Part shown: one piece after another, positions 54,001 to 60,719 of the stretch
How positions within the stretch are numbered: the first letter of the stretch is position 1
Layout of the letters: every line of letters begins with the position of its first letter
From: Phycisphaerae bacterium
Lineage (GTDB): Bacteria; Planctomycetota; Phycisphaerae; UBA1845; Fen-1342
Length of the DNA stretch: 64,000 bases
Reading direction: 5' to 3'
NCBI GenBank assembly: GCA_028277645.1
Contig: JANQFV010000019.1
Location: forward strand, 1 to 64,000
Program-made: the position numbers and the translations under genes
Notes under the pieces: generated by a model
The model's database searches: none
The model's input: the letters and a program-made list of their open reading frames with translations, nothing else
Told to the model about the DNA's origin: nothing

Positions 54001-55944
54001 TTCCTCCACCAACAACGTCATCACGCCGTTACCGAGCGCCAGCGCATGCTCAACGCTCTCGGCGATCCGCCCGCGCGATTTGCTCCGCACGACAGTCCGA
54101 TCGACGACCACCTCTACCCTGTGTCGCCGCCGCGCATCGAGCGTCGTCGCCTGCGCCGTCACGCAAATCTCACCGTCGATGCGCACGCGCGTATATCCGG
54201 ACGCTTTCAGTCGGTTGAACATCCCCGCATATGTCTCGCCGTCGCCCAGCACCATCGGCGCCAGCAGCATGATCGGCGAACCCTCGTCGAGCGCCATCAC
54301 GCGATCGATGATCTCATCCGCGGTCTGCGTCCCGATCGGCACGTCGCATTTGGGGCAATAGCGCGTCCCCACCCGCGCCCACAGCACGCGCATGTAGTCG
54401 TAGATCTCCGTCACCGTGCCCACAGTCGACCGCGGGCTTTTCCCCGCCGCCCGCTGCTCGATGCAAATCGCCGGAGACAGCCCCTCGACGTGATCGACGT
54501 TCGGCTTGGCCATCTGCCCGAGGAATTGCCGCGCGTACGCCGACAGCGACTCGACGTACCGCCGATAGCCCTCGGTAAACACCGTGTCGATCGCGAAGCT
54601 CGTCTTCCCCGACCCCGACACGCCGGTGCAGACGGTCATCCGGTCCCGCGGAAACGCAACGGTCAGGTCTTTCAAATTGTGCTGCCGGGCGCCAACCACA
54701 CGAATTTCGTTGGCCTGCGCCGCAGGCGAAGTGGGAACGTGGGAAGGTGAGAAGGTGGGAATGTGAGAAGATGCTCCCGACCGCGCGCCCTTCCCACGTT
54801 CCCACCTTCCCACTTTCCCACTGCCCAGCACCCCCACCAGTGCCACGCCCGTGTCCGACCCCTTGCTCCCCGCCACCTCCTCCGGCGTACCTTCAGCGAT
54901 GATGTAGCCACCCTCTTCGCCGCCTTCGGGACCGAGATCGATGATCCAGTCGGCGGTCTTGATTACGTCGAGGTTGTGCTCGATCACCACCACCGTATTC
55001 CCGGCGTCGACAAACCCGTGCAGGACCGCCAGCAGCCGCCGAATGTCCGCAAAGTGCAGCCCGGTAGTCGGCTCGTCGAGCACATAGAGCGTGCTGCCCG
55101 TCGACTTCTTGACCAGCTCGCGGGCCAGCTTGATGCGCTGCGCCTCGCCGCCGGAGAGCGTGGTGCTGGGCTGGCCGAGCTGGATGTAGTCGAGCCCGAC
55201 GTCGTGCAGCGTCTCGAGCATGGCGCGGATGCGCGGCACATTCTCGAACAACTCGAGCGCGTCGCCGACCTCCATCTCCAGCACTTCGCCGATCGATTTG
55301 CCCTTGTAGCGAATCTGGAGCGTCTCGCGGCTGAAACGGTGCCCCTCGCACACAGGGCAAGTCACCCACACGTCCGACAGGAAATCCATTTCGATCCGGT
55401 TCGAGCCATTGCCTTCGCACGCCTCACACCGCCCGCCGCCGCGACGTGTGGGCACGTTGAAGCTGAACCGCCCCGGCTTGTACCCGCGCAGCTTCGCGTC
55501 CGGCAGCTTCGCAAACAGCGCCCGAACCTCATCGAACACCTTGATGTACGTCGCCGGATTGCTCCGCGGCGTGCGGCCAATCGGCGTCTGATCGATCGCG
55601 ATCACCTTGTCAAGCTGCTCGATCCCGTCGATCCCCGCATGCGGCCCCGGCGTCGCCGTAGTCGCGTTGTTCAGATCCCGTGCCAGCGCCTGATACAGGA
55701 TGTCATTAACCAGCGAGCTCTTCCCCGACCCCGACACGCCGGTAACGCAGGTGAAACGGCCCAGCGGGAAGCTGACGTCGACGTTCTTGAGGTTGTTCTG
55801 CGCGGCGCCACGGACGGTAAGCCAGCCGACGGCGCCGTTGCCGCTCTTCTTGGCGTTATTGCTCTCACGAGCAGCTCCAGCTGACCGTGCCATCTTCTTC
55901 TTAGCTGACGCGGCCTTTGCTTTCGCCGTCTTCTTCTTAGCCAT
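51022..55944 (-). CDS. uvrA: UvrA-type excinuclease subunit with three ABC-ATPase modules
   Basis: A 1640-residue protein; standard UvrA is about 940. A Lys/Ala-rich start precedes an ABC module of the UvrA C-terminal type (residues ~40-355; Walker A GVSGSGKSSLVNDILY, RSNPATY, CEACEG zinc knuckle, TTLSGGEAQRIKLARE). A complete UvrA follows: N-half ~410-1025 (Walker A GVSGSGKTSFAIDTVF, CPKC...CTGC and CETCEG knuckles, QIGSGLSGVLYVLDEP) and C-half ~1090-1405 (GVSGSGKSSLVNDILW, SSNPATYTG, CETCQG). A ~235-residue extension of unknown fold ends it. Low-complexity inserts sit in linkers near 371-408, 650-670 and 1030-1085, and at the C-terminus. It recognises DNA lesions in nucleotide excision repair. 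ATG 55944 precedes the first basic segment. Confidence 0.88.
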   Translation of the reverse strand: MAKKKTAKAKAASAKKKMARSAGAARESNNAKKSGNGAVGWLTVRGAAQNNLKNVDVSFPLGRFTCVTGVSGSGKSSLVNDILYQALARDLNNATTATPGPHAGIDGIEQLDKVIAIDQTPIGRTPRSNPATYIKVFDEVRALFAKLPDAKLRGYKPGRFSFNVPTRRGGGRCEACEGNGSNRIEMDFLSDVWVTCPVCEGHRFSRETLQIRYKGKSIGEVLEMEVGDALELFENVPRIRAMLETLHDVGLDYIQLGQPSTTLSGGEAQRIKLARELVKKSTGSTLYVLDEPTTGLHFADIRRLLAVLHGFVDAGNTVVVIEHNLDVIKTADWIIDLGPEGGEEGGYIIAEGTPEEVAGSKGSDTGVALVGVLGSGKVGRWERGKGARSGASSHIPTFSPSHVPTSPAAQANEIRVVGARQHNLKDLTVAFPRDRMTVCTGVSGSGKTSFAIDTVFTEGYRRYVESLSAYARQFLGQMAKPNVDHVEGLSPAICIEQRAAGKSPRSTVGTVTEIYDYMRVLWARVGTRYCPKCDVPIGTQTADEIIDRVMALDEGSPIMLLAPMVLGDGETYAGMFNRLKASGYTRVRIDGEICVTAQATTLDARRRHRVEVVVDRTVVRSKSRGRIAESVEHALALGNGVMTLLVEEVEEVHEDEERHEDTEARRHGGEETRSEPEAQAKETAGCAVQRTVTKPGQEAMFSQKLACTGCGTSYEEIGPNHFSFNSQLGWCETCEGLGVQRGAPAAAIIKQPSRTLFDGAIAGWHKIPKRSPLGKMLVALCEHLELDPATPLSDWSAEQKRALMFGTDGGGRGGAEWLDTGGAFAGVRFQWRGFFPTMDHATRNSWVFRHKLRNVVTDIPCVTCRGGRLRPEPAAVKLSGRTIVDVCETPLDSVADFFGGLRLEQREKQIAGELLKEIRDRLRFLIDVGLEYLTLHRAAPTLSGGEAQRIRLASQIGSGLSGVLYVLDEPTIGLHPRDTRRLVAALQRLRDLGNTLLLVEHDRDVIHSADGVLDFGPRAGREGGEVVARWEGTKALKQRSAKARRHEGTKEESLTWAYLGGEAAIAVPSNRRSVKEGTEALRREGEDGGAGWLSVRGARQHNLRNVDVAFPLGRLVCVAGVSGSGKSSLVNDILWPALANQLQNANHAVGEHDEIVGVEHVDKVINVDQSPIGSTPSSNPATYTGAFDWIRELFARLPDAKMRGYNANRFSFNRPGGRCETCQGYGQRCIEMHFMPDVWVECESCSGRRYNPETLEVRFKGKTIADVLEMRVAEALELFTNVPKVRRMLQTLADVGLDYVQLGQPAPTLSGGEAQRVKLASELGKPDTGRTFYILDEPTTGLHFEDIRKLLAVMHKLADLGNTVVVVEHNLDVLKCADWIIDLGPEAGEAGGRLVVAGTPEEVAACAESHTGVALQPVLAAGPFEERKRYDAAAHAEREIAVARAGLGDVGKDVKMPWQVDGRKWHLEQRQSRAENATKWEPEALEYVLELIHQAGKGAFAETNWNARASVEVTAPGVKTWFLHALTGGEWVLELYFRAPRGHFDWRALNDQLGLLTLDERDDLQTYGDWARVDVRRRRDGLDAVVVYVHDQREINTPAFRKFIKEAVKVYLASQGVGGGKKKCTRSKRSKQSKQRHEGT
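52690..52857. repeat. Low-complexity GTGCCTTCGTGCC tracts within uvrA linker
   Basis: Two clusters (52690-52720 and 52790-52857) of the CCTTCGTGCCT-type unit lie in the coding strand gap between the UvrA N-half and C-half. They encode Arg/His/Glu/Gly/Thr/Lys-rich strings (for example KARRHEGTKEE and KEGTEALRRE). Confidence 0.7.
53936..53981. repeat. Low-complexity CTCCGTGCCTCCGTGCC tract within uvrA
   Basis: A tandem-like tract encoding EERHEDTEARRHGGEE at about residues 654-669. It is placed in the N-half between the UvrB-binding region and the second zinc segment, a loop rather than a core strand. Confidence 0.7.
54731..54821. repeat. Inverted repeat of GTGGGAAGGTGGGAA units within uvrA linker
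   Basis: Left arm 54731-54770 (GTGGGAACGTGGGAAGG... repeated) and right arm 54789-54821 (complementary CCTTCCCACGTTCCCACC...) form a long imperfect hairpin. It falls exactly in the linker between the first ABC module and the UvrA N-half and encodes a Ser/His/Pro-rich plus Gly/Lys/Arg-rich segment. Confidence 0.7.
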
Positions 55945-56157
55945 CTTCGCCAACCGCAAGACTCTGGAACACTCAGGGTCAGAAACGCGAACCCAATATG
56001 ATAGCGATCTCTGGCAGTCGGCGAAGCAGGCACTTCTCGCCCCGGCGGAACAAAGACCTCCATTCCGACGACCTGCGCAACACTTCCCATGTCGCAAACC
56101 ACCCTGCTACCGCCACTATAGTGTGAGACGTCGACGCTCACCCCGTGTGAGGTAACC

Positions 56158-56685
56158 ATGAGCAACACCACCACCAACTGCATTCGGGCCTGCCTTAACG
56201 GCCATCCAGAGGCGTTCAAGTCCCTTGTGCAGCGCTACGAACGACCGCTCATCGGTTATCTCACCCGCCGACTCAGCGACCGCGAGCAGGCTGAGGAGGT
56301 CGCCCAGGAGAGTTTCGTGCGGGCGTACTTCTCGCTGTCGCGGCTGCGAGTCACTGCATCCTTCTATTCGTGGCTACTCGGAATCGCGAACCGGGTCGCC
56401 AGCGAGCAGCAACGGGCCGACCGGCGGCGCCGACAGGTGGAGGCAAACGCGCCTCCGCACGTCGCCGCCACACTGCCCGTTGCCGAACACGACGCTCTGG
56501 ATGCTGCCCTCGCTGAGCTCTCAGAGCCGTACGCCCAGGTCATCATGCTGCGCTACTACTCAGGCCTTTCGTGCCGGGAAGTCGCCGAGGCCACGGGCGT
56601 ACCGCTGGGCACCGTGACGAAACGCCTCTCGCGCGCCCATGCCTTACTGCGCGACGCGCTTCGTCGGACCGACAACGAAACCTGA
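56158..56685 (+). CDS. ECF-family RNA polymerase sigma factor
   Basis: A 175-residue sigma-70-like factor. Region 2 (about 8-75) has CLNGHPEAFKSLVQRYERPLIGYLTRRLSDREQAEEVAQESFVRAYFSL. Region 4 (about 110-165) has DAALAELSEPYAQVIMLRYYSGLSCREVAEATGVPLGTVTKRLSRAHALLR, a clear helix-turn-helix. It directs transcription of an envelope or stress regulon once released by its anti-sigma factor, encoded next with a TGATG overlap. The divergent uvrA starts 213 bp away. A TATAGT near 56116 could be a -10 element, but no good -35 was found. Confidence 0.9.
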   Translation: MSNTTTNCIRACLNGHPEAFKSLVQRYERPLIGYLTRRLSDREQAEEVAQESFVRAYFSLSRLRVTASFYSWLLGIANRVASEQQRADRRRRQVEANAPPHVAATLPVAEHDALDAALAELSEPYAQVIMLRYYSGLSCREVAEATGVPLGTVTKRLSRAHALLRDALRRTDNET

Positions 56686-58037
56686 TGATCCGTGGTGTCG
56701 CTATGAACTGCGCAACGTGCCAGGAACAACTCGTGGCATATGTCGAAGAACTCCTCCCGCCAACCGAGGCCGAGCAACTCGCCGACCATCTCGCGCACTG
56801 CTCCGCCTGTCAGCACGCGGCCACGGAACTGCAACAACTGCGAACCCGACTGCACAACCGCGCCGCTTTGCAATCGGACTCTCCGTTTGCGCCCGCGGTG
56901 ATGGACCAGATCGTGCGGCGACAGGCGTTCGCACTTAGGAGCAAAGCCATGCGTAATCGCTACGGACTCATCGGCGTCGCCGGTTTGGCGGCAGCCGTCG
57001 TATTAATCGCACTCCCCTGGCTCGGCGGCAGCGCCACACAGGCATCTGCCGCGGCCATCTTCCGCGCCGCCATCGACGCCGCCAGCCATCTGCAATCAGT
57101 CCACATGCAAATCCGGGCCCGTACCAACGGGCATGACAACTTCGAACAGGTCGATCTCGGCGCCGACTTCGTCGCGCACGACCTGTGGAAGGACTTTGGC
57201 CCGCCGCCTCGCTGGCGTGTTGAGAAACCGGGACGCGTCACCGTCATGGACGGTGCCGCCTCCACCCTGTTTGTGCAGACACCCGCCCATCCTGAGGGTC
57301 TCGTTTCCCGCGGCGGCCCCGACACGGGTTACGTGAACTGGATGCTTGACCTGCTCGACGTCCACCGCGTGCTCGACACCCAGCTCCGCCTGGCAGATGA
57401 ACTCGGTTGGGAGACGCAGGTCGAGCAGAACCTCGACGCCGCCGGCGATGCGGTGCTCGTCGTCACGGTAGAGGCCAAGGCCCAGGGCGATTTCACGAAT
57501 GACTACACCCGGAACAAGACGATCAACGCGTCCGACAACCTCCGCGTTTACCGCTTCGACGCCCAAACGCACCATCTGCTGGGTCTGACGGTGGCCGTTC
57601 ACACCGATCGCGGCAACGTCCGCGTACTCGAGATCACGGACATCGCGTACAACGTCCCGCTGTCCGACGACCTGTTCACCCTGCGCGCGCCGCCGGGCGC
57701 ATTCAGCGCGGTCGACGCGGAGATTCTGCCCGACAACGACAAGTACGCCCGCATGACTCCGCACGAAGTCGCCACCGCGGTCTTCACCGCCTGCCAGATC
57801 GAAGACTGGGATGAGGTCCTGAAGTTCGCCCCCATTGACCAATTGCCGGACGGACTCAAGGCGCAGGTCGCGGGCCTCGAACTCATGAGCATCGGCGAGC
57901 CGTTCCAGTCCGGCGAGTACGTCGGCTGGTACGTGCCCTACGAAATCCGCCTGCGCAACGGCGAACTTAAGTCCGGCAATCTGTCCTTGCGCAAGGACAA
58001 CGCGGCCGGGCGCTATGTCTTCGACGGTGGCTTCTGA
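56685..58037 (+). CDS. Membrane anti-sigma factor with LolA/RseB-like extracytoplasmic domain
   Basis: A protein of 450 residues from the ATG that overlaps the sigma stop (TGATG); a second ATG at 56703 is equally plausible. The N-terminal zinc-finger anti-sigma segment has CATCQEQLVAYVEELLP and HLAHCSACQ, with the His/Cys zinc ligands. A membrane helix (about 92-113) follows. The large outer part (~120-450) begins IFRAAIDAASHLQSVHMQIRAR and has a beta-rich pattern (VEKPGRVTVMDGAASTLFVQTP, YRFDAQTHHLLGLTVAV) like LolA/RseB-type lipid-sensing folds. It would hold the sigma factor at the membrane and respond to envelope conditions. The fold assignment of the outer part is an inference. Confidence 0.8.
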   Translation: MIRGVAMNCATCQEQLVAYVEELLPPTEAEQLADHLAHCSACQHAATELQQLRTRLHNRAALQSDSPFAPAVMDQIVRRQAFALRSKAMRNRYGLIGVAGLAAAVVLIALPWLGGSATQASAAAIFRAAIDAASHLQSVHMQIRARTNGHDNFEQVDLGADFVAHDLWKDFGPPPRWRVEKPGRVTVMDGAASTLFVQTPAHPEGLVSRGGPDTGYVNWMLDLLDVHRVLDTQLRLADELGWETQVEQNLDAAGDAVLVVTVEAKAQGDFTNDYTRNKTINASDNLRVYRFDAQTHHLLGLTVAVHTDRGNVRVLEITDIAYNVPLSDDLFTLRAPPGAFSAVDAEILPDNDKYARMTPHEVATAVFTACQIEDWDEVLKFAPIDQLPDGLKAQVAGLELMSIGEPFQSGEYVGWYVPYEIRLRNGELKSGNLSLRKDNAAGRYVFDGGF

Positions 58038-58127
58038 CGCGGTGCCCCGCCGAACGTTGGAACCACTCGCATAGCTACAACGCTGACGCACGCGACGCCG
58101 CGGCAGTTCGGCTGCGGCGTCCGTGTT

Positions 58128-58394
58128 TCAGTCTGTCAATATCATCACCTCCGGTGTGCCGATTACACCTGACTCGCGGGCGGCTTCGGCCGCTTCCGGC
58201 GCGTTCATGAACGCGTGCGCCTTCTCCATGTCGCTCACGCGGAAGAGCATCACAACCGTGGGTGGGTCGCCGTTATCGTGCAGCGCGTACAACACGTGTA
58301 ACCCCGATTCGTTCTGTGCGGCCAGATGAGAATCGAAGACCTGCCGCCACTTAGCGTAATCCGCGACCTGGTGCCTGCAGAAGAGGTATTGCAC
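58128..58394 (-). CDS. Small ABM-like (dimeric alpha/beta barrel) protein
   Basis: An 88-residue protein: MQYLFCRHQVADYAKWRQVFDSHLAAQNESGL, then VVMLFRVSDMEKAHAFMNAPEAAEAARESGV and PEVMILTD. The strand-helix-strand-strand-helix-strand order with VADYAKWR..FD is typical of small antibiotic-biosynthesis-monooxygenase/ferredoxin-like barrel proteins. The ligand is unknown. The start is GTG with GAGGGAG upstream. It is the last gene of a minus-strand run and is convergent with the anti-sigma gene. Confidence 0.7.
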   Translation of the reverse strand: MQYLFCRHQVADYAKWRQVFDSHLAAQNESGLHVLYALHDNGDPPTVVMLFRVSDMEKAHAFMNAPEAAEAARESGVIGTPEVMILTD

Positions 58395-58428
58395 GTTCGT
58401 CTCCCTCGCGCTACATCATCCTCGGGGG

Positions 58429-59103
58429 CTAAAGACAACTCGGCGGCGGGTCCGTCGGTATCGTGCCCATGATCTGATCGAACACCGTATAATCAGTATA
58501 ATCAATCAACTGATCCACGGCCAAGTCCGCGCACCGATAGTCGTGCGAGACGGTCGGCGACTCGCCAAAGCAATCCTGCAGACCCGCGAAGTCGATCAGG
58601 TCGATCGGTCCGCCGGTGCCATCTACGTCGCCGCAGTTGCGCTGGCACACCGTCGGCACCACCGCGAACACGATCACATACTCTCCGAACGCGTACTCGG
58701 ACACAAATGAGCCGCCGAACGTCGTGCCCTCGGCAGACACTTCCAGCGTGTAGTCGCCGGCGCCCAACGTCCCGGCCCCGTTCACCGGCAGCGTCTCGGC
58801 GGGGCCCGTCGCGTGCACACCAAATATCTCGCCCGCGCTGCCCAGCAGGGCCACGTCGGCCAAAGCTCGATCGAATGCGCTGACCTTCCCGGTCAGCGTG
58901 TACGTGACCTCCGTCCCCAGTGTGAACATCACGGTCACCCGTGATGCGCCGTGTCCATCGGCGAAACTGTCAAAGTCCCATCTCTCCCCCGTCGCAAACG
59001 CGCCGCCGCTCACCACCATCGTGTCCGCGAGAATCGACGATTCTTGCGTGCCGCCGACAGCGTGGCCCGCAGTGGTTCGGCCGATGCCGCCACCGCACGC
59101 TCG
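58429..59103 (-). pseudogene. 5'-truncated secreted protein gene with dockerin-like end
   Basis: The frame is open from just after a TAG at 59104-59106. The first ATG is at 59019, but the protein-like reading clearly begins upstream (GHAVGGTQESSILADTMVVSGGAFATGERWDF), and no signal peptide, ATG or ribosome-binding site precedes it. The following ~115 residues are a beta-sandwich (MFTLGTEVTYTLTGKVSAFDRALADVALLG; AGTLGAGDYTLEVSAEG). The end (NCGDVDGTGGPIDLIDFAGLQDCFG ... ADLAVDQLIDYTDYTVFDQIM) is a diverged paired calcium-loop module. I read it as a decayed copy that has lost its 5' end; use of the ATG at 59019 for a short cytosolic protein is the alternative. Confidence 0.55.
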
Positions 59104-59171
59104 CTATGTCAACCTAGCGCACTTCGGCGTGAAATCCAAGCTCAATCTGCGCGCCGGCGCCGATACGAACA

Positions 59172-59200
59172 CAGGTCGGTGGGTGCAACCCACCGACCTG
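59172..59200. terminator. Perfect 13-bp hairpin after the Cys-rich dockerin-like gene
   Basis: 59172-59184 pairs perfectly with 59188-59200 around a GCA loop, 43 nt past the minus-strand stop at 59243. It may end transcription of that gene. The GGTCGGT/ACCGACC core is shared with 38539-38562, so it may be a repeat. Confidence 0.5.
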
Positions 59201-59242
59201 CGGATGGCGATTCAGTTTGTTGCACGCTGTTACAGACGGCGT

Positions 59243-60553
59243 CTACGGGCACGCGATCGGCAGCGGGTTCGTCGTCAGCAAATCCACGAACGGGTTGATG
59301 TCCTCAAACCCCACGCTGCCGTTACCGTCGACGTCGGCGTTGTCGCCCGTACCATCGCAGTAGATTCCGTCCACGAGCGCCCCTACAAACCCGTTGATGT
59401 CGCCGAAGTCCACCTGCCCGTCACAGTTGGCATCGCCCGGGCAGGGCTGCGGACCGGCGCACGGATCCGGGTCACATTCGGTTTGCGATCCCATCCACGT
59501 GCCGCTCACGCTGTCGCATTGCGCCTGCGTCTGTCCGCCGAAACAGATCGTACCGACACAACAGGCGCCGACCGGCTGCGGACATGGGTTTGGATCACAA
59601 CTCGAGCCCGGTCCGAGGAACGTGCCGCCCTGCGCCGTGCATTCAAAGCCCGCGATCAGCGAGCAGTTCCCGGTCGCCGGATCACAGCACGCGCCCGGCA
59701 CACAGACATCGTTGTCGCAGTCCGTGCCATCGCCGGCGTACGTGCCGCTGGCTACAATGCACTGCGCTTCGGTCGTCAGTTGCAGGCAGCCCGCACCAAT
59801 GCAGCACGCGCCGCGCGCGGTGCAGGTGATTTCGCCGCAGGTCATCCCTTCGTAGAACACGTCGCCGAACAGCGCGCAGTCGCCGGCCTCGACGTCGCCG
59901 TCACAGATACCCGTCGCGTGACAGCAGGCACCGGTCGCTTCCTGACAATCGATGACCGCGCGAATGAAGAAGTCGCCCGAGGCACCGAACGAGCAAAGAT
60001 CAGCCCACGAACCGCCCGAAGTCTGCACCGCGTTCTTGCCCGGCTGACATCCGTCTGCATCTGTGACGACACTCGGACCAAGCGCCGGCGGCGTGTCCAG
60101 AAACGTGAACGAGACCACGAACACTTCGCCTTCGGAGACCGGCACCTGAATCGGTATCGAGCTTTGTTCATCCATGTAGCGAAACTCATTCAGGTAATTG
60201 TCGCTGAGCACGGGACCGAGCAGCTCCATCGGTTGAAACGGCGATACATTGTTGATGTAGAGCGGTCCCGGCGTCGGAAACGTGCCTGCCTGATATACGC
60301 GAATGGCGTCACCCAACGTCTGCGGCTCACCACCAAAGAACGACCGCCAGAAGATCTGAATCGCCACGATGTCGCCGTCGCACGGCGCGGTCAGCCACGC
60401 GGCGGCCGATTCGCCCGCCACAAAGCCGGGCAGGATGATCCCATCGCCGCCGGCGATGAGCGAATCGTTCTGGACCACAACCTCTTCCGCCAGAACCGGC
60501 GTACACAGCAACGCAGCCGCAGCCAGAGCGCCGGCGAGCTTTGCAAATCTCAT
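59243..60553 (-). CDS. Secreted Cys-rich repeat protein with dockerin-like C-terminus
   Basis: A 436-residue exported protein. The signal peptide is residues 1-22. A beta-sandwich domain (~23-200) is followed by about four Cys-rich repeats (~205-365) of the form GACC...C...T..QC....G.....G..C...PC, for example GACCIGAGC and GACCVGTICFGG. The paired calcium-loop module ends it: GDANCDGQVDFGDINGFV, DVDGNGSVGFEDINPFV and TTNPLPIACP. GGAGG is well placed before the ATG. Such proteins are probably displayed on or released from the cell; no enzyme domain is seen. It lies 166 bp after another dockerin-like gene on the same strand. Confidence 0.8.
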   Translation of the reverse strand: MRFAKLAGALAAAALLCTPVLAEEVVVQNDSLIAGGDGIILPGFVAGESAAAWLTAPCDGDIVAIQIFWRSFFGGEPQTLGDAIRVYQAGTFPTPGPLYINNVSPFQPMELLGPVLSDNYLNEFRYMDEQSSIPIQVPVSEGEVFVVSFTFLDTPPALGPSVVTDADGCQPGKNAVQTSGGSWADLCSFGASGDFFIRAVIDCQEATGACCHATGICDGDVEAGDCALFGDVFYEGMTCGEITCTARGACCIGAGCLQLTTEAQCIVASGTYAGDGTDCDNDVCVPGACCDPATGNCSLIAGFECTAQGGTFLGPGSSCDPNPCPQPVGACCVGTICFGGQTQAQCDSVSGTWMGSQTECDPDPCAGPQPCPGDANCDGQVDFGDINGFVGALVDGIYCDGTGDNADVDGNGSVGFEDINPFVDLLTTNPLPIACP

Positions 60554-60719
60554 TGTCGACCTCCGTTGGGGGACTCAGCGCATGGGTCTTTCACCCACTC
60601 ATTATTCGTCGGACCCAGGTGCATAATCAACGAAAAAGCACCCCGATTCGGCATTATGAGACGAACCGCCGGACACCGGCCCGCGAGAGGAGCGGTACTG
60701 CCGTCGGGCGATATCAGTA

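Noticed and set aside
51013-54821. CRISPR array suggested by the repeated GTGCCTTCGTGCC units
   Set aside because: Units are short, irregular, without unique spacers, and in frame inside a coding gene.
55945-56157. Possible LexA/SOS box ahead of uvrA
   Set aside because: No palindrome of a known SOS-box type was seen; GGAAC occurrences there have no matching arm.
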